The notes under the pieces: model-generated
The model's input: only the letters and a program-made list of their open reading frames with translations
Databases searched by the model: none
What the model was told of the DNA's origin: nothing
Assembly: GCA_025917655.1 (NCBI GenBank)
Contig: CP084609.1
Coordinates: forward strand, 2,418,001 to 2,482,000
Direction of reading: 5' to 3'
DNA: 64,000 bases
Source: Chlorella sorokiniana
Taxonomy: Eukaryota > Chlorophyta > Trebouxiophyceae > Chlorellales > Chlorellaceae
Part shown: piece after piece, positions 10,094-19,849 of the stretch
Position numbering within the stretch: position 1 is the first letter of the stretch
How the letters are laid out: each line of letters opens with the position of its first letter
Translations under genes and position numbers: made by a program

Positions 10094-11915
10094 CTAGTAA
10101 ACACGCAGGCCGGGAATCGCCTGCTCCAGCTCCCGCTGCACCGCCTCAGTGGGCCGGTATAATAAGCTGTGCGTCAGGTGGCGCAGCAGGCGCAGCTGGC
10201 TCAGCGTGCCCCTCACGTCGCCGTCACCCAATTGGATACGGCAGCCCGCAAGGTCGAGCGTGTGCAGGTTGGTGGCAGAGCGCAGCGCCGCTGGCAGTTG
10301 CACGATGGTGTCATCGTCAAGAAGCAGGTTCGTAAGGCCTGCAGGGACACAAACACAAGGGGGCTGCTGCTGGCAGGAACCAAGTGGCAGGATGCTCATG
10401 CTGGAGAGTTTCCAGGCAGCTGCTCACCGCTCAGGTAAGGGCCTGGAGGCAGCCCCTCCAGCCCAAGCTTCCTCAGCGTCAGCTCCTGCAGCCCCGTCAG
10501 CTGGCGGAGCGCAGGCGGCAGCTGGCCGCCATCCGCAAGGCAGCACTCGATCTTCAGGCTGCGCAGCAGGGGCGTCTGCGGCAGCAGCGCTGACAGCAGC
10601 GCGCCCAGCCCGTCGTCAGGTGTGCACCAATGCAGCGACAGCGCGGTCAGATGCTGCAGCTGGGCTGTACAGCAAGTGTACTGCTCGCTATGTGGCAGCC
10701 CGCCCTCCAGGCGTAAGGCCTGCAGGGGGTGGTGCCACCTGGCGGCAGCACAGCCGCCAGCAGCGCCACCAGAGACCCGCCACCCGCGCTGTCCTGTCCA
10801 GCACCAAGGTCAGCTCCATAACGCCACCAAGTGTGTGAAGATGACATGCAGTCGCGCATGCATCACCCAACTGCAGCCGCAAGGATGCAGGGGCAGTGCG
10901 CTTAGCATCGGCAGCGCTGCGCCTTGACCGCCGCACCCCTGGCCAGGGGCTGAGAAGCCTTGCAAGCCATGCAGGGCAGCAGCTGCCGTCTTGTGAGCAA
11001 CAACCCCTCCCACCTGCACACCGCCGTCGCACCACAGGTCCAACCCGCGAAGAGCGGGCAGAGCCGGCGCAAGAGGGACCTCCAAACAGCCACCACAATC
11101 TTGCGTCCAGTGCAGTTTCAGGTCTTGCAGCCGCGGCAGGCTGGCAAGCCGAGACAGCACACCACGCGAGGGGGCGGTCCGGTTGCGGCCTCCAGCTGAA
11201 GCCTGGTCAGGCCCGGCAGGCTGACAGCTGCTGCAGCCACATCCAGCGGGATGTTGGCCGCGCTGCTCAGGTGCAGGACGCTCAGCGCGGTCAGCGCTGC
11301 CAGCGCAGATGCGTCCTCGGGCAGCACATTCTTGGCAGCCAGATGAAGAGAGGTGAGGTGGGCGAACCGCCGCAGCGCCAGGCGGGCAGCAGCTGCCATG
11401 GCGGCCTCCATTTCCGGCGAGCGATCGCCAAAATAGGGCGGGGGCACACGAGTTTCAGGCTAGCAAGCCGTTGGCAAGGCAGCTGGTTCAGCAGCAAAGG
11501 AAGCTCCAAAACTGCGCTGTCCAGCCCTGACGCTAGCAGGCCCCGGCAATCAGCTGCAAAATGCTGTACACGCGGAGCAATTGCGGTCAAGGTCGGCCGC
11601 AGAGCGGCCAGCCACTTCTGCTGCGCCGAGGCCGTAAGACTGAAAGTTGATCGCTCAAGTGCGAACGTACGCCACAGGATGGGCTCGCTTTTGAAGACCC
11701 TGCGCCAATGACTGCACACGCATGCAAGCACAGCCCTGCAGCAAGAGGGCTGTGCGTCTCAGCCACGGCGCCAGACGGCGGCGAACGAAGGGAGCGTGGG
11801 GCGATATTAGACAAGCGCAAGCGGCACAAATGGGTCCTTACCCATTCTTACGCCCTCCGGCTTCCACAAAGACGGCAGCCAGAAGAGGGTCGGGAAGCTC
11901 GTTGATTGTGATCAT
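10094..11915 (-). CDS. F-box/leucine-rich-repeat protein, copy B
   Basis: Same architecture as copy A, but a separate subfamily shared with copy D. The ATG at 11915 gives ITINELPDPLLAAVFVEAGG, followed by a GTAAG donor near 11850. The second F-box half is in the next exon (LACVCSHWRRVFKSEPILW, about 11670-11730). LRRs include FAHLTSLHLAAKNVLPED, LSVLHLSSAANI, LASLPRLQDLKLHW and LPALRGLDLWC. The end is LHTLDLAGCRIQLGDGD and EAVQRELEQAIPGLRVY, with the stop at 10094. An ATG 24 bases further upstream is open but in another frame; the matching position of copy D carries its ATG in frame, so B has lost or gained bases here. Several further frame changes lie in the LRR part (about 10650-11000), so B may be decaying or poorly assembled. 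Confidence 0.72.
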
Positions 11916-12741
11916 GTGATCAACGCGTGCTTCCTCCGCATGGCCTGCAGGTACCGCAGCGACCACACGTTGGCGAGAAGAAGGGCGGTGGGGCAAAGCT
12001 CGTGTGAGTGACACCACACTGCCCGTCTTATACCGCCCGCTGCGGCTGCCGCTCCACGCTATGCAGCCAATTGAAGCCTGATGTACCAAACACCCAGCTG
12101 ATTTAATAGGCCGCGCCTCACAGAATGAAACCTTTTGGACAAGAACTTGCTGGTCCAAAGACCAAGGGCCATCTTGCTGCCAGGTTGGGCGGCAGGCATC
12201 GCACTCCTTGCGCATTGATGGTGGTTGGCCTGCTGGCTGGCGTTTGGTACACTTGGCAGGCAGTGAAACGTACTCAGGAGATCACCTTTGTGCATCCTCA
12301 ACAAAGCCATGCCCGCCTCCGATGAGCGCGAGCGCTGGGCAAAGGCGTGCAGTGCGCCCAGGGTGGCAGGGCAGCAGATGGGTGGCTGTCCCCTTCCACA
12401 GTTAGGCGAACATACACATATGCCAACTGTGACTGCCGCCGCCCAGGCGCCGCTAGGCGAGGCCGCTTGCCAGCGCGCAGCCCCCCGCTCAGCGACTGTC
12501 CGCTCCCGGGCAGCGACCGCCACTCTCAAACAGCCTTTACTGCAGCACCCGCGCACGCCTCAGCTGATACAACGTATTTAGGCACAGCTGAGCAGATCAA
12601 GATGATGGTGCGATCGCAGTGCATGATGTAGCAACCGAAGCGCTGCTGCTGCACTGGCCAGCTCAAGCCGGCCGCTCCAGCAGCGGCGTTGGTGCTGCCA
12701 GGATGTAGTGGCGCTGTGGCCGCGTGATCGTCGAGGCGCAG

Positions 12742-14714
12742 CTAGCCAAAACGCAGGCCAGGAATCGCCTGCCGCAGCTCCTCCAGCAACTCCGGCGCGG
12801 GATAGTGGACTCGGCTGAACGTCAGGTGGCGCAGCAGGCGCAGCTGGCTCAGCGTGCCCCTCACGTCGCCGTCACCCAATTGGATACGGCAGCCCGCAAG
12901 GTCGAGCGAGCGCAGGTTGGTGGCAGAGCGCAGCGCCGCTGGCAGTTGCACGATGGTGTCGTCATGCAGCGACAGCTGCGTAAGACCTGCAGGGGCACAA
13001 ACACAAGGGACCCTCTGCTGGCAGGAAACAGGGGGCAGGGTGCCCATGCGCGGCAGCTTCCAGGCAGCTGCTCACCGCTCAGGTAAGGGCCCGGGGGCAT
13101 CCCCTCCAGCCCGAGCGACCTCAGCGTCAGCTCCTGCAGCCCCGTCAGCTGGCACAGCGCAGGCGGCAGCTGGCCGCCATCCGCAATGCAGCGATCAATC
13201 TTCAGGCTGCGCAGCAAGGGCGTCTGCGGCAGCAGCGCTGCCAGCAGCGCGCCCAGCCCGTCCGGCGGCGTGCAACGGAGCAAGCTCAGCGCAGTAAGGT
13301 GCTGTAGGTGGGCGGCGCAACCATTGCACTGCTCGCTGCCCAGCTCGCTGTGCCACAGCTCGAAAAACGTGCAGGCGCTGCAGCGCGCCCTGCGGCACCG
13401 CTGCCTGCAGCAGAGCGGCGAGCGGCTCGGCGGCGCCGCCTACGCCGCGGGACAACAGCTTCAGTTCCAGCTTCGCGCCGCCACTCTCTGTGTCTGAAAC
13501 ATTGCAGGCTTGCACACGCCCTCTTCCAAGCTGCAGCACAAGGCGCGGGAGGGGCACCGCTGGGGCCAACATGGGCAGCTTGATCCCATCCCGTAAAGCG
13601 CAACCTTTACTCGCGCAATATCACAGCTGCAGGCACACTAGACGCAAGAAAGCGCAAAGTGCTGCCTCGGCCCACCTTCAACCCTCCGTGACAGCTCAGG
13701 AACATCGTGCGCAGGGCAGGGAGCGAGTGCATTGGCGGCACCTCCAAGGGCGCATTCCGGTCTGCCAGCACGTCCATGCGCAGGCGCTGCAGCCGCGGCA
13801 GGCTGGCAAACGGCGGCAGCGCGGTGGTGGGGGCCAGGGTCAGGACGTGCAGCTCGGTAAGGCCAGTCAGGCCTACCGCTGCCTGAAGCACCGCGAGCGG
13901 GATGCCGTGGTGCTTACTGCAGGCACGCAGCCGCAGCGAGTGCAGCGCGGTCAGCGAGGCCAGCGCTGGGCCGTCCTCCGCCGTCATGCAATCCAGGCGC
14001 AGCTCCAAGCACGCCAGGCGCGGGAAGCGGCGCAGCGCGGGGCCGGAGATGGCGGGCAGCGGCACCGCGCCCCGCTGGCTGGGGTAGGCGAACCCGCTGC
14101 AGTTGAGGCGCAGGCTGGTGAGGTGGTCTGGGCAGAGCATGCCCAGCATAGCAGGCAGCCCCGCCTGCACTCTGCCCGTGTGCGCCAGGGAGGTGACAAT
14201 CGGGTCGATGGCATGCAGGGGAACCCCATCGCGTCCGACCAGTGCACAAACTGGCACGAAGCGCTGAAGGACTGCACATGCGGCGCGGCAATCTCCAAGG
14301 CGGCCCGCGGCGGAAAGCCAGAGGGGGAGGTTGGCTTCCTGATCGGAAGGCGCCGGCCCCCCACAGGACGTCCTTGCCAATCGACAATAGAACAACCATT
14401 ATATGTGGGTTGGGGTGGTTCCAGCTTGAAGCTGCGCCACAGGCAGTCCTCGCTTCTGTAAACAGCGCGCCAGCGCTTGCATACGCAAGCAAATGTGGCC
14501 CTGCAGCGGGCGGTGCTGGCGGCGGCGCGATGAGCCTCAAGGTGGGCCACGCACCCGCTGTAGAACGAGGCACAAAGACACCCAGCCGCAGCTAATCTGA
14601 CCCTGACTGACGCCCTCCGGCAGCAAGGAATATCAGCGCGAGCACGGAGTTGGGAAGCGCATCGATCGTGGTAACCTGCTCGCTTTCCTCGGTCTGTTGG
14701 CCGGTTCCCAGCAT
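12742..14714 (-). CDS. F-box/leucine-rich-repeat protein, copy C (twin of A)
   Basis: The ATG at 14714 gives EQVTTIDALPNSVLALIFLA, again cut by an intron after the GG codons. Exon 2 resumes with RATFACVCKRWRAVYRSEDC (about 14450-14510). Its LRRs match copy A almost residue for residue (LTSLRLNCSGFAYPSQRG, LACLELRLDC, LHSLRLRACS, LQRLRMDVLAD). The final exon has LTQLSLHDDTIVQL and LRSLDLAGCRIQLGDGD and ends LRQAIPGLRFG, with the stop at 12742. The offset to copy A stays at 5.17-5.18 kb along the whole gene. Differences from A cluster at LRR surface positions, but this was judged by eye only. The reading-frame change near 14230 is shared with copy A. Confidence 0.8.
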
Positions 14715-15135
14715 CGTTTCAAGGACAGCACAGCGTATACAGTGTGCCTATGGTTGTTCATCGTCGATAAGCCATGCCCGCCTCCCATGAAGGCGTCTGC
14801 TGCGAGCGCTGGGCAAAGGCGTGCGATGCGCCCAAGGGGGCAGGGCGGCAGATGGGTGGCTGTCTCTTCCACATAAACATATGCCAATTGTGACTGGCTG
14901 CCCAGTTGCTGCTGGGCAAAGCCACTTGTCAGCGCGCAGCCCCCGCTCAGGCCGTCCCCAATCTGTCCCTCAGCAGGCGGCGACCGCCACTCTTAAACAG
15001 CCCTCAGGGCAGCACCCACGCAGGTGTGTGTTGAAGCAAGCGTACATAGCGTGGATCAACACAACAACGTGTCATTGCGAGTGCAGCGCATGCTTAGCGT
15101 TGGTGCTGCGCCGGCAATGCGTCGTCGTCGTGTGG

Positions 15136-16989
15136 CTAGCTCAGACGAAGGCCGGGAATCGCCTGCTCCAGCGCCCGCTGCACCGCCTCCGTGGGCCGGT
15201 GTAGTCGGCTGAGCGCCACGCGGCGCAGCAGGCTCAGCGTGCCCCTCACGTCGCCATCGCTTAACTGGATATGGCAGCCAGCAAGGTCGAGCGTGCGCAG
15301 GTTGGTGGCAGAGCGCAGCGCTGGTGGCAGCCACATAATGGTGTCGTCGCTCAGCGACAGCTGCATGAGACCTGCAGGGGCACAAACACAAGGGGGCCGC
15401 TGCTGGCAGGAAACAGGCGGCAGGGTGCTTATGCTGGTCGGCTTCCAGGAAGCTGCTCACCGCTCAGGTAAGGGCCTGGAGGCAGCCCCTCCAGCCCGAG
15501 ATTCCTCAGCGTCAGCTCCTGCAGCCCCGTCAGCTGGCGCAGCGCAGGCGGCAGCTGGCCGCCATCCGCACGGCAATGACTGATGTTCAGGCGGCGCAGC
15601 TGGGGCGTCTGCGGCAGCAGCGTTGCCAGCAGCGCACCCAGCCCGTCCGGCAGCGTGCAATCGCGCAAGCCCAGCGCGGTCAGGTGCTGGAGGTGGCCCG
15701 TGCAGCCGCCGCACTGCTCGCCACGCAGCAGCCCCCCAGCAGGTGCAGGGTTCGCAGGGGTGTGGGGCCACCGGGCGGCAGCACCGCCCCAAGCAGGGCC
15801 GCCAGGGCCACGCCACCAGCGCCGCGGCGATCCAGCACAACAGTCAACGATGCATCTTCCCCAAATCCTTGCAAACGACACACGTGCACGCGTGCGCCAC
15901 CCAGCTGCAGCGCAAGCATGCAGGGGCAGTGCGCTAAGCGTCGTCAGCGCGCCGCTGCAACCACCGCACCCCCGGCCTGGAACTGAGCACCCTTGCAAGC
16001 CATGCAGGGCAGCAGCTGCCGCCAAGAACAATAAACCCTCCCTCCTGCACACCGCCGCCGCACCACAGGTCCAACCCGCGAAGAGCGGGCAGAGCGGACG
16101 CGGGAGGGATCTCCAAACAGGCATCACAATCTTGCGTCCAATGCAGCTTCAGGTCTTGCAGCCGCGGCAGGCTGGCAAGCCGAGATAGCACGCCACGCGA
16201 GGGGGCGGTCCGGTTGAGGCCTGCAGCTGAAGCTTGGTCAGGCCTTGCAGGCTGACAGCAGCTGCAGCCACATCCGGAGGGATGTCGGCCGCAATGCTCA
16301 GGTGCAGGGAGCGCAGCGCGGTCAGCGCTGCCAGCGCAGATGCGTCCTCGGGCAGCAGCTTCCTGGCAACCAGAGAAAGAGAGGTGAGGTGGGCGAACCG
16401 CCGCAGCGCCAGGCGGGCAGCAGCTGCCACGGCGGCCTCCATTTCCAGTGAGCCGTCGTCAACATAGGGCGGGGGCACTTGAGCGACAGGCTGGCAAGCT
16501 GTTGGAAAGGCAGCTGGTCCAGCAGCAAAGGAAGCTCCAAAACTGCGCTGCCCAGCCCTGAAGCTTGCAGGTCACGGCAATCAGCTACAAAACGCTGTAC
16601 ATGCGGAGCGGCCGCGGCCAAGGATGGCCGCAGAGCGGCCAGCCATGCTTGCAATTGCTCCTCCGAGGGCTGTTCGACGCCGCCGTCGGGAAGAGAAACA
16701 ACGAGTGGCGGCTTGAGCTCAAACTTCCGCCACAGGATGGGTTCACTCCTGAAGACTCTGCGCCAATGACTGCACACGCATGCAAGCACTGCCCTGCAGC
16801 AGGAGGGCGCGTCAGCAGCCTTGGCGCCAGACGGCGGCAAAGAGAGGGAGCGTGGGGTGGTAATAGACAGGCGGGTGCGGTTCAAACGGGTCCTTACCCT
16901 TCCTTACGCCCTCCAGCAGCCAAAAATACGGCCGCTAGAAGAGGGTTGGGAAGCTCGTTTATGGTGATCGTCGCGCGTTCGCTCTGCAT
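15136..16989 (-). CDS. F-box/leucine-rich-repeat protein, copy D (twin of B)
   Basis: The ATG at 16989 gives MQSERATITINELPNPLLAA followed by VFLAAGG and a GTAAG donor. Exon 2 carries the other F-box half, LACVCSHWRRVFRSEPILW (about 16740-16800). LRRs include FAHLTSLSLVARKLLPED, LRSLHLSIAADI, LASLPRLQDLKLHW and LPALRGLDLWC. The last exon has LRTLDLAGCHIQLSDGD and EAVQRALEQAIPGLRLS, with the stop at 15136. The offset to copy B is about 5.03-5.07 kb. Frame changes near 15700-15950 fall in the same section as in copy B, so either this part has introns not recognised here or both copies share decay there. Confidence 0.75.
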
Positions 16990-17241
16990 GGCCTGCGAGT
17001 ACTGCTGCGACCACACGTTGGCGAGAAGATGGGCGTTGGGGTAAAGCTCATGTGTGTGTCACCACGCTGCCCGCTGCGGCTGCCGCTTCACGCTGTGCAG
17101 CATACGAAGCCTGATGTTATGGCAGAGCACCCAGTGGTTGAATAGGCAGCACCTCACATAATGGTATATCTCTGAGCAAAACTAGCTGGTCCACAAACCG
17201 GGGCCATCTTGCAGCCAAGTTGGGCGGCAGGCATCGCACTC

Positions 17242-17915
17242 CTTGGCAAGCTGTCAGGGCAGCCCGCAGCTGCGCGCAGTGCAGTCAGAGCGGTGGGCGA
17301 CGCAGCGCACAAAAACCTGCACACCACCCGCGACGGAAGCCGGCACCGCAGTCTACACTTCAGACAGAAGGTACCTGGCATGCTGTGCGCCTGCAACGCA
17401 GCCATCTAGGGCCTTGGCTGCCGCCACCTGCATTCCTCCTGGGGATGGCTCCGGATCGCTGCCAATGGTCAGGTGCTCAACTGAGCTGATGCCATCAGAA
17501 CGAGGCACACGTAGCCTCCCTGCGCTTCTGTCTTGGTTTGGCTGCCTGCAGCCCCTGCTGCCAAGTCTCGCTGCTGGCGCTGCTGCCAGGCTGTCCGTGG
17601 GGGCCCTGGCAGGGTGGCGCCCCTGCTTATGCTGGCAGCAGTCACCCGGCCGGGGCTCAAGCAGGATGTGGCTGTGATGATGCTGAGGTAAACATCGTCA
17701 TAGCTTCCATGTTGAGCATTGATCTGGCCTGATACCTGAAACGCATGCAGTGGGAGGGCAGGCAGCTGATTGCAGCCTGGTTTGACGACGAGCGCGCTGT
17801 GCTGTCGCACTCTGTGGTGCGCCCTCGCTTCAGCGTTCCCGCGTCAGTTATGTCGCTGATCTGCTCTTCTTTGCGAGCCGGCTCCCATATGGCGGGGTGC
17901 TTGGGACAGCCGAGA
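17242..17915. other. divergent upstream region of copies D and E
   Basis: No gene is seen here. The homology to the B promoter stops near 17241. The rest is unique sequence that must hold the promoter of the plus-strand F-box gene starting at 17916. Short open frames on both strands show no family resemblance. Confidence 0.4.
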
Positions 17916-19793
17916 ATGGCGCCCTCGGACTTCGACACCGGCCTGCAGGACCTTCCTGACGGTCTTTTGGGCGCCATTTTCGTGCTGATAGGGCCTCCGA
18001 CGCGGTGAGTCTACACTGAGGGAATGCAATGGATGCGTTGCGCGAGTGCGCCGCAATCTGTGAAGCCGCCGCTGACGGCCCCTTTGTAGGGCGCTCCCTC
18101 CCAGCCGTCTGCTCCCGCTGGCGGGCTGTGTTCTACGGCGAGCCTGCGCTGTGGCGCAGCGTGCGGCTCAGCATACCATACTTTGCGCTGCCGGTGGGCA
18201 GCGAGCAGTGGCGCCTGGGGCTCTTGATGCGGCGCGCGCTACTGCAGCGGGTGGCCGCGCATGTGGAGCGCGCCACCCTGTCGTGTGTCTTGGCGGCCGA
18301 GTGCATCCGCGCCCTTTACGAGCTGCTGCACCTGCTGCAGCCCAGCACACTGGTTGGCCTCGACCTGCAGTGCGGCGGCTGGGCTCAGCTGGGCCCAGCC
18401 CTGCAGCGCTTCCGCAGCGGCCTCCGCTCCTTGGAAGTCTGCCGCGTGGCGGCCGCCAAGCTGAGGCCGCTGCTGCGGGCCCTGGCCGGCATGCCCCGCC
18501 TGGAAAGCCTGGCGCTGGAACTGCCCCCGGGCGCCAGCTCGGCTGTTGCAGACATTGCGGCGCTCACGGGGCTGACCAGCCTGGCGCTCGAGATGGGGCC
18601 GGCAGCGCCGCCCACGCCGGGCGGTCTGCTCACAGCGCCAGCCGCCGCAGCGCTGTGCCGGATGCCCCGCCTGGCGCGGCTCACACTCATAGACACGGGG
18701 ACGGGCTGGGACGCCGCCGCACCCGCTCCGAACCTCGCCCTGTTTGTGCCGCGGCTGGCGGCGCTGCCCGCGCTGCGTAGCTACCTGCTGGCCATGCCTG
18801 ACGACGACGGCGGCCCTCGGCGGGCAGCGCCCGGCTTCCAGGTCAGTGGCGCAAGCGCAGTTCTATGCAGTTAGTGCATTGCCTGTCTTGTGTATTTACC
18901 TCTCTTTTCCACTCATCCTCTTGACCTGAGACGCGGCTCACTGCGCATATGGCCCGCAGGTGGACGGCTTTCATCTGTGGAGCGCAAGCTACGAATGGCA
19001 CAGCAGCATCGGCGCAGACGGCGGCGACGAGCTGTCGGTGGAAGTGGCGGCCGCGCCGCCGGCCGCAGACCTTCGCCCGCTGCTGGCGGCGCTGCTGCCT
19101 AGGGGGCGGACTTGGAGCGAGACTTGGCGGGGCTGGATGTGGCGGCTTGCGGCAAGGGAGCGGCCGGGCGCAGCTGCCGCACCTGCCGCGGCTGCAGCTG
19201 CTAGTGGCCAGCGGGTTCTGCTGGCCGGGCGGGCTGCCGCGGAGCGTGGCTCAGTGCACGGCGCTGCTGGAACTCTCCCTGGTCGGCAACCAGCTGGACG
19301 CGCTGCCGCTTGGACCGTACCTGGCGGGGCGCGGCGGCTGCGCTGCGGCCGTAAAAAAACGCTGGCCGGGCTGGGCTGGGCTGCCCAGCTGGCCTGCTGC
19401 TACTTGCTTGTGCATGCAGCTCAGGGGCGGGTGAGTTGTGCTGTGCTGATCGAAGCCCCCCCACCCACCCACACCCACCCTCCCACCCACAAGAGCAGGC
19501 CTGACCCGCCTGTGCCTGGACGACAACGCGTTCACCCGCGTGCCGCCGGCCCTCACCGCCGCCACCGCGCTGCGCACGCTGAGCCTGGCCGAGAACAACC
19601 GCTTGGTGCTGGGCGCCGCCGACGTGCACGGCGTGCTGCTGCGCCTGCCCGGCCTGCGCACGCTGCGCCTGGGCGACATGCGCGTGTGGGACCTGCCAGA
19701 GACGTGGGCGCGCTGGAACAACTGGGGAGCCGGGTGCCGCACGTCGTTGCCCTGTACCTGCCAAAGAGGCTGCAGACAAGTCACGCGGTGTGA
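17916..19793 (+). CDS. F-box/leucine-rich-repeat protein, diverged copy E
   Basis: ATG 17916 gives DTGLQDLPDGLLGAIFVLIG, split by an intron whose donor is GTGAGT at 18005. Exon 2 begins after TTTGTAG near 18089 with RSLPAVCSRWRAVFYGEPAL, so the F-box is complete and split at the same place as in copies A-D. LRRs follow (LVGLDLQCGG, LRSLEVCRVA, LESLALELPPGA, LTSLALEMGP, LARLTLIDTG). Exon 3 starts at about 18960 (VDGFHLWSASYEWHSS). The last part holds LLELSLVGNQLDALPLGPYL and, after another intron with a CA-rich tail, LTRLCLDDNAFTRVPPALTA and LRTLRLGDMRVWDLP, ending near 19793. The frame breaks at a five-G run at 19102-19106 (six needed) and again near 19170 and 19720. It is oriented opposite to A-D and is much more diverged. 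Confidence 0.75.
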
Positions 19794-19849
19794 TGCAAGG
19801 GAAAGCGCGCGCTGGAAGCGTGGGTGGCTGGGGCCACAAGAGGGGCCTT

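Larger units (their letters stand above)
7560..17240. repeat. tandem segmental duplication of a two-gene F-box/LRR unit (A-B | C-D)
   Basis: Copies A and C match at an offset near 5.17 kb and copies B and D at near 5.04 kb, with upstream regions included. The promoter of B (12008-12210) and that of D (17044-17240) share long blocks such as gggcggcaggcatcgcactc, which ends at 12209 and near 17241. The promoters of A (9555-9670) and C (14724-14840) share the block containing gttgttcatcgtcgataagc. A related module with gagcgctgggcaaaggcgtg also lies between C and B (about 12329). The arrangement implies an older A/B duplication followed by one tandem duplication of the A-B pair. Confidence 0.8.

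Noticed and set aside
7560-17240. Transposon-driven array
   Set aside because: No transposase, terminal repeats or target-site duplications could be seen around the F-box units. Simple tandem duplication explains the pattern.
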